A stretch of 64,000 bases of DNA from positions 26,406,390-26,470,389 of the forward strand of contig OX637406.1 of the NCBI GenBank assembly GCA_951799425.1, read 5' to 3'. The first letter of the stretch is position 1, and the number at the start of each line of letters is the position of its first letter. The DNA is from Ilex aquifolium. Lineage: Eukaryota; Streptophyta; Magnoliopsida; Aquifoliales; Aquifoliaceae. The position numbers and the translations under genes are program-made. The notes below the pieces were generated by a model that saw only the letters and a program-made list of their open reading frames with translations, was not told the DNA's origin and made no database searches. Below, piece by piece: positions 54,027 through 64,000 of the stretch.

Positions 54027-55860
54027 TGATTGGTTGGAAATGCGGTGTTGTTTCCTAACCGCTTAACATCACCCTCACCCTCAATGTGTGTATGTGGCTT
54101 ATAGTGATGGGGGAGTGTCACTCTCCCTCCGGATGATGCAAGAAGATAGGAAACAACAACAAAATGGATGTGAATGGAAATGTGATGAACAAAATAGTTG
54201 GAATGAGATGCGGTGTGCACAAAAATGCTCCCCAATCGCAAGGAGTCTTTCGTTGTCGGTGTTTTACTTGGAAGAGTATTCCAAGGTCGTCTCCTCAGGG
54301 AAGGAAAGGGAGTTTTGTGAAAGTGATTTTGCAAAAGTGAAAAGAAAATGTAAAATCTTTTGTTTGAGTTTTGTGTTTGGTTTGTAAATGAAAATACAAA
54401 TAAAGCAAGTGTTGGCTAATCCAAAGGGTTCATTCCAATGGGAATACCAAATCAACTCAAAGCCTTCCTCCGATTGAGCATGAATGAACGATTGATTCGG
54501 GGGAAGCTAGGGACGAGATTGGTGAGTATCTAAGCATAAACCGTGACTAGGCCTACGAAATATCAAAGGCTCACCAACTCATCCACTCTCAACCCCGTCA
54601 AACCGAACCATTTGACTCTAAAGGGAGGAATGAAGAAGAGTTGAAAATGGTATTCCCAAGAGGAATTTTCCCTTGGATTAACCAACTTAAATCCTAGCTA
54701 CTCATATTAACAATGCAAGACAAGTATAAAGGAAATGGACATGGAAGGGAAATGGAGCATGAAACTTAACTTACAACAAGAAATCTAAAGCTATGAAGGA
54801 AACATATGCAATACCCAATATAAAAGCTTGAAATGAAGAAAACTTAAATAACAATGGTGAAATGAAGAACATGAAAGTAAACTTGCAATAAACTTGAAAG
54901 GAATGACATTAAAGACAATAAATGAAGCTTACAAGGTTCTTACATTAAACTACAAGTGAAAGAGTGCAAGAAAAATGCAAAAACGTTACTTTGAGCACTA
55001 TTCATCATCTTCCCCCTTGGAGCTTTCTATATCTAATCCTAAGCTTAGGTAGCCCACTTAATACAAGCTTGTAATGTTCAATATATGTTGTGTGGAGACT
55101 TGCCAAAACGTCCAAGAGGCTCCCCCCTAGCTGTGTGTACGAGCTCCCATCAAGAGAGGGCTGAATCGATGGCTTGACAGGCTACGAGATCATAGCCCTG
55201 GCAGCCCACTTCTCTCCCATCCTCCATCAATGCATTGGCCTTCAAAGTCTTCCACTTGAGTGTAGGAGGCCTGCAAATGTGTAAGGAAATGTTGGGATAG
55301 GCGTGGGAGAAGTGTAGGTGGGACCCCCAAGCCTCAAAGTTGAGTTACAGGCTGTTTTCGCGACCAGAAGGTCCGGAGTACCGGTACTAGGTACCGGTAC
55401 TGTTTTTCTGCACTGGACCACCTTCGGTAGAATCGGCATAACTCTTGATCTAACCGTTGGATTGGTCTGAAATTTTGACACCAAACAGAAAACAACCATA
55501 TCTACAACTTTCATTTTTTGAAATTTTCCAAATTCTGAGTACATCATGGTAAAAATGGAGGAATTCGGAGGTAGTGCTTCCAATTGTTGCTGCAGTTGGT
55601 GCCCTTGTTCCCAAGCACCAATGCCTTCTTGATTTCTTCACTTTTAAGCCTCCAATTCTTCATGTATTGTGTCCATGCCTTCACCACACATCCAACATAG
55701 TTGCAATGTCCTAAAATACATGATTTAAGCAATAAAAACTTCCAACATCAAAATATCAACATTATTCATAATTTCGGCTAACTCTAAGTACTTAAATGCA
55801 AAAGTTGAGTTAAAATGCATGTAATGAGCCCTTCAAATATGCAATATTATGTGCTCATCA
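54027..55860 (-). mobile_element. 3' LTR of B3
   Basis: 1834 bp; dyads AGTACCGGTACT and GGTACCGGTACT at 55377-55402; hairpin CTTGGAA/TTCCAAG at 54267-54285. Confidence 0.88.
55377..55402 (-). promoter_or_regulatory. AGTACCGGTACT dyads in the B3 3' LTR
   Basis: A third flank variant that again changes symmetrically on both sides. Same at 60405-60430 in the 5' LTR. Confidence 0.62.
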
Positions 55861-55896
55861 CACCCCCCAACTTAAACTTTGCTAGTCCCTAGCAAA
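55861..55896 (-). other. Polypurine tract and hairpin of B3
   Basis: Minus-strand TTTGCTAG-GGA-CTAGCAAA (55878-55896) then the G-tract ending at the LTR (55861). Confidence 0.75.
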
Positions 55897-55947
55897 CAAA
55901 ATGTAAAAAGCAAGAAAACAAAAAATAAAACTATACTAATTACAATA

Positions 55948-56015
55948 TTGCATTTAGCACATGCAACAAGCCTTTAAACCCCTAGGTGATCCCTAGTGGA
56001 CGAGTTTTGTCTCGT
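55948..56015 (-). ncRNA. Three-hairpin row (B3)
   Basis: Stems at 55948-55966 (TTGCAT/ATGCAA), 55982-55996 (CTAGG/CCTAG) and 56000-56015 (ACGAG/CTCGT), all perfect, with the same order on the minus strand as in B1, B2 and X. Confidence 0.62.
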
Positions 56016-58085
56016 GAAGGTTTCCAGTGAAGGTACCTACAAACTTCTTTTCATAGTATCCAATATTTAAAATATATTCCCTTATCTTAATTAGCAATGG
56101 GATACTAAAAACAACTTGGTTCAAACACCCGAACAAATCACACATGAGACATATCATAGTCGTAAATGCTATTCTAGAGTATCCACATACACATTTCCTT
56201 TCAAAACTCGTGTGTGTGTGAAATGAACATGTAATTTAAACATTTACACAATGGAGTTCACATTTACTTTGGCCATCCACATTAAGCTTCGATGCAAAAA
56301 CTCACCAAGGGTGTTCTCTCAAAATGAATAACACTATGATTATCCGGGCATGCTCTCCATGTGTATATGTGAGATGGAATCTTGTGCACAAAACAAAGTA
56401 TGCTCACATATAATCCAAAAATGAAGTATGCATAAAAATGAAACAACCTTGGCATAATCTCATGAAAGGAATGCTAGGGCATTAGATAGCAAAATCAACT
56501 TCTCTAGTTCTTTTAAACGTATGCATCCCCCATGCTTCTCTAGATCTTTTAGGACTTTCATGGGTTGTAATGAGGCCTTGGGGTGATGTTGTGGTAAGGG
56601 AAACGAAGGATATAGGATAACAAAGAGGGTTGTTCCGGGTGAATGACCTTAATCTTAGAAAAACACTTCCCTTTTATGGGATTTTGATTTTCACACCATC
56701 ACCACACCCTTTGTTTCTTTTCTTTCTTTTCCTTTACATTTTTCCCTTTTCTTTTTCTCATTCTTTTTCTCCTTTTTCACTCCCTTTCTCTCCATTTCTT
56801 GGATTTTCATTCTTTTTCCATTGAACTCTTTTGAGTTTCAACATCCTTCATCCCTTTTGTTTGATTTTTCACACCATCATTCCTTTTCTTTTATCATCAC
56901 CAAACTTAGCACTAGGAACAACCAAGGTAAGGTAGATATTTATCATTTTCATTCGCTTGGTTACATGTGTGGCATAGAAACGAATTCAATTAAGGCTCAA
57001 TCATGGCACTAGGGATAAAATTTCACAAGAAAAAGGCTAAGGCTCAAAGCATCAAAGATGGCCTAAGATCATTTCTAGATAGGCATGGGAGAGCATTGTA
57101 CAATCAAGACAAAGTCAATCAACTACCCAAATACACCTAACCAAAACAAGCATAATGAGATTATTGAACAAATTTGGAATTTGAAAAATTGTTCCTTGAG
57201 TAAATGTAAGTTCCTTCCAACAAGAATTGGCACTAAAGCTCACACGGGTACTTACTCATCTCCACTATTCATGTCAAGCACTCAAATGTGAACTCAATCC
57301 GTAAATTGTCCAAATTACACATTCAAGGTGCACAATGGTTGAGTTTGAAAGAAAACACATATGTGATACTCAAGCATAGGATAAACTTCTATAATGTGCT
57401 CATGTATTCAAAGTTCAAAATGAAGATCAAGCAATTCACAAATCCCATAACAATTAGGATAGAGGAATATAGTTCAATATTGACTATTTTTCACAAAAAT
57501 TGTCCAAAATTTTTCAAAATTTTCACATTTCCAACTTATTCTATACACAAAGTGGTGGAACATGTGAATGGTGCACCTCACCCCCCCAACTTAAACTATG
57601 CATTGTCCTCAATGCACAAGGAATCATGCAATGAAAACAATGAAGGTAAAATGGGAAATGAGATACCCCTTTTTTTTTTTATATATATATAAACATAAAA
57701 GAGAAAATGAAACACACAAAGCTCATTTACACCCCCCAACTTAGACTAGAACATAGGGGAGAAATGCTGGTGATGCCCTCAAAGCAGGTGGAGCAGCATT
57801 GCAGAGATTGGGTCTGTCAGGCAAACAGTACCGGTACTGGGTACCGGTACTGCGATTCCAGTAGACTTTTAGTACCGGTACTGGGTACCGGTACCATTTG
57901 GTACCGGTACCGAGTACCGGTACTGTTCTGCTTTGTCTGCTTTCTGATTCTTAAACAAGCTTTATGTTAAAAACTTCACTACAATGATACTCACCATTAT
58001 ACTACAACGACATGAAAAATAAAAATATGACAATAAAAGAGATCTAACTACTATGTACATGGAAATAAAACAACAAGGGCTCATG
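56016..58085 (-). other. 3' non-coding region of B3
   Basis: No gene on the sense (minus) strand. It holds the GA-rich tract (pyrimidine on plus, about 56680-56900), the TTAGGCCATC block (near 57058), hairpin 57600-57615 with G-tract, a second G-tract near 57735, and the dyad block 57827-57925. Confidence 0.68.
57827..57925 (-). promoter_or_regulatory. Internal ACCGGT dyad block of B3
   Basis: Six GTACCGGTAC-type dyads in 99 bp with a reversed CTACTGGAAT spacer, within a segment of about 200 bp absent at this place in B1 and B2. As in A and X, the motif lies downstream of the main ORF as well as in the LTR. Confidence 0.65.
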
Positions 58086-58922
58086 TCAATCCGGCTTCAA
58101 TTCGGATATGACCTTACGCCCATGAATTTTTTTTATTTTAAAATTTTTTTGTTGCATCAATGCCCTTCTTAAACCATCTATCCAAACATATAAAGGATGT
58201 TGATTAAAAATTCTCAACCAAATAGATGTGTAGGCAAGTTTATGCAATCCCACAAATGGAGTATACAATTTTTCTTTACAAGTTTCAACACTTGACTCTA
58301 TTGCAATGCCCTCCCCAAGTTGAGAAATGTGAATCTCAACACCACTCAAAGATGGCAAAATGACATTGGGCTCATTAGCCTCATGTGAGATAATAACTTC
58401 ATTAAATGTTTCACAATCTAGAGTGGTGGGAGATTCAACATTAATATGCATTTCATTGGGGGGATCATTCTCAATATATTGACTATGCTCAAGGTGTTGT
58501 TCTTCATGCATAACAATTATAGCATTAGTCAATGTATCAAGTTGTTGAGTTATTTGGGCATTGAATTCCATTTGGCTTTGCATAAACTCGCCTAATTGGG
58601 CATTGAATTCCAATTGGCATTGCATAAACTCGCAAAAAGTATTTTCCAATGCTTGTTCGGTTAAGTCCTCATACGTTGGATAATGACAAAATTCATTTGG
58701 TGGTGTGAGATTGGATTGAAAATTATACGGTTCATTCTCCCAACCATAACTCGGATAACTTGGTGAAACATAATGGTTGGGGTAAAAGTTTTCGCATGCA
58801 AAGTCTTGAACCGGATAATTTATTTGGCACGTACAAGAGATGAGCCCAAGGTCATCACAAATCTCACACACATTTTCATAATAAGGGGCATTTGATACAT
58901 TTTCATAATAATTATAAGACAT
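58086..58922 (-). CDS. B-family ORF (278 codons), function unknown
   Basis: Minus-strand ORF from MSYNYYENVSNAP to ISELKPD, aligned throughout with 47475-48296. Differences in length are whole codons: a segment near residue 50 is shorter than in B2, and a 14-codon unit (around FMQCQLEFNAQ / FMQSQMEFNAQ) is present twice. It keeps CEICDDLGLISCTC and the SGVEIHISQLGEGI block. It starts about 110 bp after the primer site. Staying open in two separate insertions with in-frame length changes suggests it was coding when the family was active. Function unknown. Confidence 0.74.
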   Translation of the reverse strand: MSYNYYENVSNAPYYENVCEICDDLGLISCTCQINYPVQDFACENFYPNHYVSPSYPSYGWENEPYNFQSNLTPPNEFCHYPTYEDLTEQALENTFCEFMQCQLEFNAQLGEFMQSQMEFNAQITQQLDTLTNAIIVMHEEQHLEHSQYIENDPPNEMHINVESPTTLDCETFNEVIISHEANEPNVILPSLSGVEIHISQLGEGIAIESSVETCKEKLYTPFVGLHKLAYTSIWLRIFNQHPLYVWIDGLRRALMQQKNFKIKKIHGRKVISELKPD

Positions 58923-59033
58923 TATATAAAACAAAATATTTACAAGTTAGACGACATACCTTGGCCCGTGATGAAAATCACAAGACTTACCTTATGCCGT
59001 CCCAAAATCACCCTCGAACTCGACGCTTTACCT

Positions 59034-59051
59034 TCCCCGGCAACGGCGCCA
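59034..59051 (-). other. Primer-binding site of B3
   Basis: Minus-strand TGGCGCCGTTGCCGGGGA, tRNA-Asp type. Confidence 0.92.
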
Positions 59052-59054
59052 AAA

Positions 59055-60888
59055 TGATTGGTTGGAAATGCGGTGTTGTTTCCTAACCGCTTAACATCAC
59101 CCTCACCCTCAATGTGTGTATGTGGCTTATAGTGATGGGGGAGTGTCACTCTCCCTCCGGATGATGCAAGAAGATAGGAAACAACAACAAAATGGATGTG
59201 AATGGAAATGTGATGAACAAAATAGATGGAATGAGATGCGGTGTGCACAAAAATGCTCCACAATCGCAAGGAGTCTTTCGTTGTCGGTGTTTTACTTGGA
59301 AGAGTATTCCAAGGTCGTCTCCTCAGGGAAGGAAAGGGAGTTTTGTGAAAGTGATTTTGCAAAAGTGAAAAGAAAATGTAAAATCTTTTGTTTGAGTTTT
59401 GTGTTTGGTTTGTAAATGAAAATGCAAATAAAGCAAGTGTTGGCTAATCCAAATGGTTCATTCCAATGGGAATACCAAATCAACTCAAAGCCTTCCTCCG
59501 ATTGAGCATGAATGAACGATTGATTCGGGGGAAGCTAGGGACGAGATTGGTGAGTATCTAAGCATAAACCGTGACTAGGCCTACGGAATATCAAAGGCTC
59601 ACCAACTCATCCACTCTCAACCCCGTCAAACCGAACCATTTGACTCTAAAGGGAGGAATGAAGAAGAGTTGAAAATGGTATTCCCAAGAGGAATTTTCCC
59701 TTGGATTAACCAACTTAAATCCTAGCTACTCATATTAACAATGCAAGACAAGCATAAAGGAAATGGACATGGAAGGGAAATGGAGCATGGAACTTAACTT
59801 ACAACAAGAAATCTAAAGCTATGAAGGAAAAATATGCAATACCCAATATAAAAGCTTGAAATGAAGAAAACTTAAATAACAATGGTGAAATGAAGAACAT
59901 GAAAGTAAACTTGCAATAAACTTGAAAGGAATGACATTAAAGACAATAAATGAAGCTTACAAGGTTCTTACATTAAACTACAAGTGAAAGAGTGGAAGAA
60001 AAATGCAAAAACGTCACTTTGAGCACTATTCATCATCTTCCCCCTTGGAGCTTTCTATATCTAATCCTAAGCTTAGGTAGCCCACTTAATACAAGCTTGT
60101 AATGTTCAATATATGCTGTGTGGAGACTTGCCAAAACGTCCAAGAGGCTCCCCCTTAGCTGTGTGTACGAGCTCCCATCAAGAGAGGGCTGAATGGATGG
60201 CTTGACAGGCTACGAGATCATAGCCCTGGCAGCCCACTTCTCTCCCATCCTCCATCAATGCATTGGCCTTCAAAGTCTTCCACTTGAGTGTAGGAGGCCT
60301 GCAAATGTGTAAGGAAATGTTGGGATAGGCATGGGAGAAGTGTAGGTGGGACCCCCAAGCCTCAAAGTTGAGTTACAGGCTGTTTTCGCGACCAGAAGGT
60401 CCGGAGTACCGGTACTAGGTACCGGTACTGTTTTTCTGCACTGGACCACCTTCGGTAGAATCGGCATAACTCTTGATCTAACCGTTAGATTGGGCTGAAA
60501 TTTGGACACCAAACAGAAGACAACCATATCTACAACTTTCATGTTTTGAACTTTTCCAAATTCTGAGTAAATCATGGTAAAAATGGAGGAATTCCGAGGT
60601 AGTGCTTCCAATTGTTGCTGCAGCTGGTGCCCTTGTTCCCAAGCACCAATGCCTTCTTGATTTCTTCACTTTTAAGCCTCCAATTCTTCATGTATTGTGT
60701 CCATGCCTTCACCACACATCCAACATAGTTGCAATGTCCTAAAATACATGATTTAAGCAATAAAAACTTGCAACATCAAAATATCAACATTATTCATAAT
60801 TTCGGCTAACTCTAAGTACTTAAATGCAAAAGTTGAGTTAAAATGCATGTAATGAGCCCTTCAAATATGCAATATTATGTGCTCATCA
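59055..60888 (-). mobile_element. 5' LTR of B3
   Basis: 1834 bp, partner of 54027-55860 at offset 5028. Dyads at 60405-60430. Confidence 0.9.
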
Positions 60889-61326
60889 GCTGAGCAAAAA
60901 AATGGGTGAGAAATCAGATTTTCTCCCCTTTAAATACCCTTTAATTGCTTGGTCCACAATGCGCCACACGGCCCTTCCTTCCCGGGTCCGTTTTAGCCCC
61001 AAAATGATTAAATTCCGCTCCGATTCAAGTTCAAAAATATTTTCATTTTAACTTGCCATCATTTATTTTCCAAACTTTACAATTTTATTAAAAGGTTCGT
61101 TTTTGAGTCTCCCGAGGTCCGTCCGCTTCGTAAAACGTGAAAAATCCGACTATCTCAGAATCCAACGAAATTTGACCTGGCAACTAGATTTCGCGAGACA
61201 AATTCAACGGTGAGGTCCGTTTCGTCATCCGAGCTCTAGAAAAATTCAGGTTTGCAACCTGTACCGTAGTGGCAATTTATCATTTTGCCCTTTTTCACAA
61301 AAGTTCAATTTTACCCGGGTTTTACA
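60889..61326 (-). mobile_element. 3' LTR of Tekay-type element E2, second piece (U3 start)
   Basis: On the minus strand it begins TGTAAAACCCGGG directly after the polypurine tract. It continues across B3 into 54026. It has a TATTTAAAGGGG element near 60935-60950 where the related fragment at 38905 has TATAAAAAGGGG. Confidence 0.8.
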
Positions 61327-61340
61327 TTCTTCCCCCCCTT
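61327..61340 (-). other. Polypurine tract of E2
   Basis: Minus strand AAGGGGGGGAAGAA directly before the LTR start. Confidence 0.8.
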
Positions 61341-61401
61341 AAAAGAATTTTGTTCCCGAAATTCACACAGTCATGCACATACTCATATGTATATGCAACA
61401 T

Positions 61402-63997
61402 TTATATAATACTAAGTGATTTTAAGAATGTACCTCCATCCTCAATTAAGAAAGGATAATTGGCACGTATGGTGTCCTCACGCTCCCATGTTGCCTCCTC
61501 CACTCCTCGGTGCTGCCACAACACTTTCACAAGACTCACGGTCTTGCCTCGCAAAACCTGATCCCGGCTATCCATGACACGTACTGGTCCCTCCTCGAAG
61601 GTCCCATCCGTATCAACCTTGAGCTCACCCCAATCCACCACATGAGTCGGGTCTGGGGTATACTTCCGGAGCATAGAGACATGGAATACCGTGTGAACAC
61701 CCGAAAAATTTGGCTGTAACGCCAACCTGTAAGCCACGGTTCCAACCCTCTCAAGTATTTCAAAGGGTCCAATATACCTCGGCGACAGCTTCCCCCGCTT
61801 GCCGAACCTGACCACTCCCCTCTTAGACATCACCTTTAAGAAGACATGATCCCCCACCTCAAACTCCAGAGGTCGCCGCCGTCTATCGGTGTAACTCTTC
61901 TGCCGGCTCTGAGCCGTGAGAAGATGCTTCCTTATCAAATCGACCTTCTCCGAGGTGTCTCTAATCAAGTCTGGGCCCGTAGAGGGTCTTTCTCCAATCT
62001 CCGTCCAACAAACTAGAGAACGGCAAGACCTCCCATAAAGTGCCTCATAGGGTGTCATCTGTATGCTCGCCTGATAATTGTTGTTATAGGCGAACTCCAC
62101 TAAGGGTAAATGCTCTTCCCAGCTACCCTTGAGGTCTAGGACGCATGCTCATAGCATATCCTCTAACGTCTGAATGGTCCTCTCCGACTGACCGTCTGTC
62201 TGGGGATGAAAGGTTGTGCTCATCATCAATTGCGTCCCCAGGGCCCGTTGGAAACTCTCCCAAAAATGGGCCGTAAACCTGGGATCCCGATCTGATACTA
62301 TAGATACGGGCACCCCATGCAACCGGACTATCTCTCGTATATACAATCGACAGAATTTCTCCAGTGTGGAGGTCATCCATACTGCCAAAAAGTGTGCCGA
62401 CTTCGTAAGCCGGTCCACTATCACCCACACCGCGTCATGTCCCCGCGATGTCCGTGGTAAGTGGGCCACAAAATCCATCGTGACGTGCTCCCACTTCCAC
62501 TTAGCCACCTCCAAAGGTTGGAGTAAACCTGCTGGTCTTTGGTGTTCAGCCTTGACCTGCTGACATATGAGGCATCTATTGACAAAGTCGCAAATCTGCC
62601 TCTTCATCCCGCTCCAATAATATTAGCGACGAAGATCATGATACATTTTCGTGGCACCTGGATGCACAGCGAAACGGGAGCAATGAAACTCCTTGAGGAT
62701 CTTCTCTCTCAATTCCGCAGACTGGGGAACCACTACCCTTCCCTTATACCGAAGACTGCCATCTGAGTGAATGGCCCAACCCTCATCACCGGTACCCGTC
62801 TACACTCGGTCCCTTATAGATGATAACTCTGGGTCCTGCCCCTGGGACTTAATCACCCTGCTCAGTAGGGAAGGCGTAGCCACCAAGCTCCCTAAAGCAC
62901 CCTGAGTTTGACCCCGATAATGTAGCCCAAACTGTCCCACAGTCTCGAGCATCTGCCACTCTCGGGAAGCTACACTAGCCACAACTCCCCGTGACTTCCG
63001 GCTAAGCGCATCAGCCACCACATTTGCCTTACCGGGATGGTAATGCAAAGTGAAGTCGTAGTCCTCCAGGTACTCCATCCACCTACGTTGCCTCATGTTG
63101 AGGTCCCGCTGAGTGAAGATGTACTTTAGACTTTTGTGGTCTGAGAACACTTCAAATTGTTCACCGTATAAATAGTAACGCCAGGCCTTCAAGGCAAAGA
63201 CAATGGCCGTCAATTCCATGTCGTGCGTGGGGTAATTCTGTTCGTGGTTCTTTAATTGTCGGGAACCATAAGCCACCACCCTCCCGGACTGCATCAAAAC
63301 ACAACCAAGTCCGTCTTTGAAGGCATCACAGTACACTGTGTACATCTGTCCCCTATCCGGGACCATCAAGATAGGAGCTGAAGTGAGCCTCCTCTTTAGC
63401 TCCTGGAATGCCTTCTCACACGAATCATTCCACTCGAACTTGACCTCCTTCCGGGTCAATCTAGTCATAGGTGCGGCTAATCGGGAGAAGTCCTCGATGA
63501 ATCTCCAGTAGTACCCTGCCAATCCTAAGAAAATACGTATCTCGAAGACTGACTTTGGCCTCTCCCAACTCATGACTGCCTCAACCTTCTCCGGGTCAAC
63601 TGACACACCCGAAGCCGACACCACGTGTCCCAAAAATTTCACCTCCGTAAGCCAAAATTCACACTTGCTGAACTTGGCGTACAACTGGTGGTCCCTCAAG
63701 GTCTGGAGAACAATCCTCAAGTGACCCTCATGCTCCTCCTCTGACTTGGAGTAGATCCGGATGTCATCAACAAAGACCACGACGAACCGATCTAAATAGG
63801 GTTGGAATACCCTATGCATGAGATCCATGAATGCCGCTGGGGCATTCGTCAATCCAAATGGCATCACTGTGAACTCGAAATGCCCATACCGCGTTCTGAA
63901 CGCCGTCTTAGGGATATCTGCCTCCCTAATCCTCAACTGATGGTAGCCCGTGCGGAGATCTATTTTGGAGTAGACCCGCGCTCCCCTCAGCTGATCA
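61402..63997 (-). pseudogene. pol of element E2 (Tekay type), broken
   Basis: Read on the minus strand from the right edge: reverse transcriptase ([19 protein letters not shown] near 63.86 kb; VVFVDDI near 63.77 kb), RNase H ([15 protein letters not shown] near 63.32 kb; [11 protein letters not shown] near 63.12 kb), integrase zinc region and DDE core ([32 protein letters not shown]; about 62.6-62.15 kb), integrase C-terminal GPFEILERVG module (near 61.76 kb) and a chromodomain-like end with LVKVLWQHRGVEEATWE (near 61.50 kb). The chromodomain is known to direct chromoviruses to heterochromatin. A few breaks; fossil. Confidence 0.85.
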
Positions 63998-64000
63998 AAC

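Larger units (their letters stand above)
54027..60888 (-). mobile_element. Whole-looking non-autonomous element B3
   Basis: 5' LTR 59055-60888, primer site 59034-59051, open ORF 58922-58086, dyad block 57827-57925, G-tract cassettes, three-hairpin row, polypurine tract 55861-55872, 3' LTR 54027-55860. Both LTRs are 1834 bp and differ at about 24 sites (1.3%), giving roughly 0.5 million years. Flanking bases GCGGA and GCTGA form a 5-bp target repeat with one change. Inserted in the E2 LTR. No pol, so it depends on proteins of another Athila-type element. Looks whole for a non-autonomous element. Confidence 0.88.
61327..64000 (-). mobile_element. Tekay/Del-type chromovirus E2, 3' part; continues beyond the window
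   Basis: Minus-strand Ty3/gypsy chromovirus. Visible: reverse transcriptase, RNase H, integrase, C-terminal chromodomain-like part, polypurine tract, and 3' LTR (60889-61326 plus 52140-54026). The protease, gag and 5' LTR lie right of the window. Inserted in a relative (E1). Broken, a few breaks. Confidence 0.85.

Overview
The window is a block of nested LTR retrotransposons from a seed-plant nuclear genome, probably pericentromeric or otherwise heterochromatic. I see no host gene, no rRNA or tRNA gene and no CRISPR array. The evidence for a plant is threefold: primer-binding sites matching the 3' end of plant tRNA-Asp (TGGCGCCGTTGCCGGGG), Athila-type (Ty3/gypsy Tat branch) gag-pol proteins, and Tekay/Del-type chromovirus pol proteins. 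I cannot name the species. Element names X, A, B1-B4, C, D, E1, E2 are local labels.

Layout, left to right: X LTR part (1-1465); A-type LTR, primer site and gag (1466-4757); non-autonomous element B1, internal part and 3' LTR (4758-9612); 3' half of Athila-like element X with its third ORF (9613-13148) and X LTR (13149-14654); Athila-type element A with both LTRs (14655-27859); a palindromic joint (27855-27878); reversed B-type LTR B4 (27874-30795) split by a solo Copia-like LTR with perfect target repeats (28057-29209); young Athila-type element C on the minus strand (30796-38852); Tekay-type LTR piece (38853 to about 40281); old Athila-type element D (about 40282-45552); non-autonomous B2 (45553-51270); Tekay pol piece E1, minus (51271-52139); LTR of Tekay element E2 (52140-54026 and 60889-61326) split by whole-looking non-autonomous B3, minus (54027-60888); E2 pol, minus, running off the right edge (61327-64000). 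Positions 1-4757 and 13190-17946 are nearly identical, at a spacing of 13,189 bp. This is best explained by a recent tandem duplication joined at 4757/4758.

The best candidates for undescribed biology are regulatory and structural. (1) A row of three short hairpins about 100 bp before the 3' polypurine tract has invariant arms and changing loops in four copies of two diverged families. (2) Each polypurine-like G-tract is preceded by its own GGA-loop hairpin, and this cassette occurs twice per element. (3) Tandem DNA dyads (ACCGGT core in A, B and E; TTCGAA core in X) occur in LTRs and again just upstream of the third ORF, which suggests an internal promoter or a self-recognition site. One such module is shared almost letter for letter by an Athila-type and a Tekay-type LTR. 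(4) The non-autonomous B family keeps one conserved ORF of about 275 codons and no pol. (5) A hairpin in the transcribed LTR part shows a compensatory base-pair change between families. All retroelement parts are treated as fossils. Ages assume 1.3e-8 substitutions per site per year and are rough.
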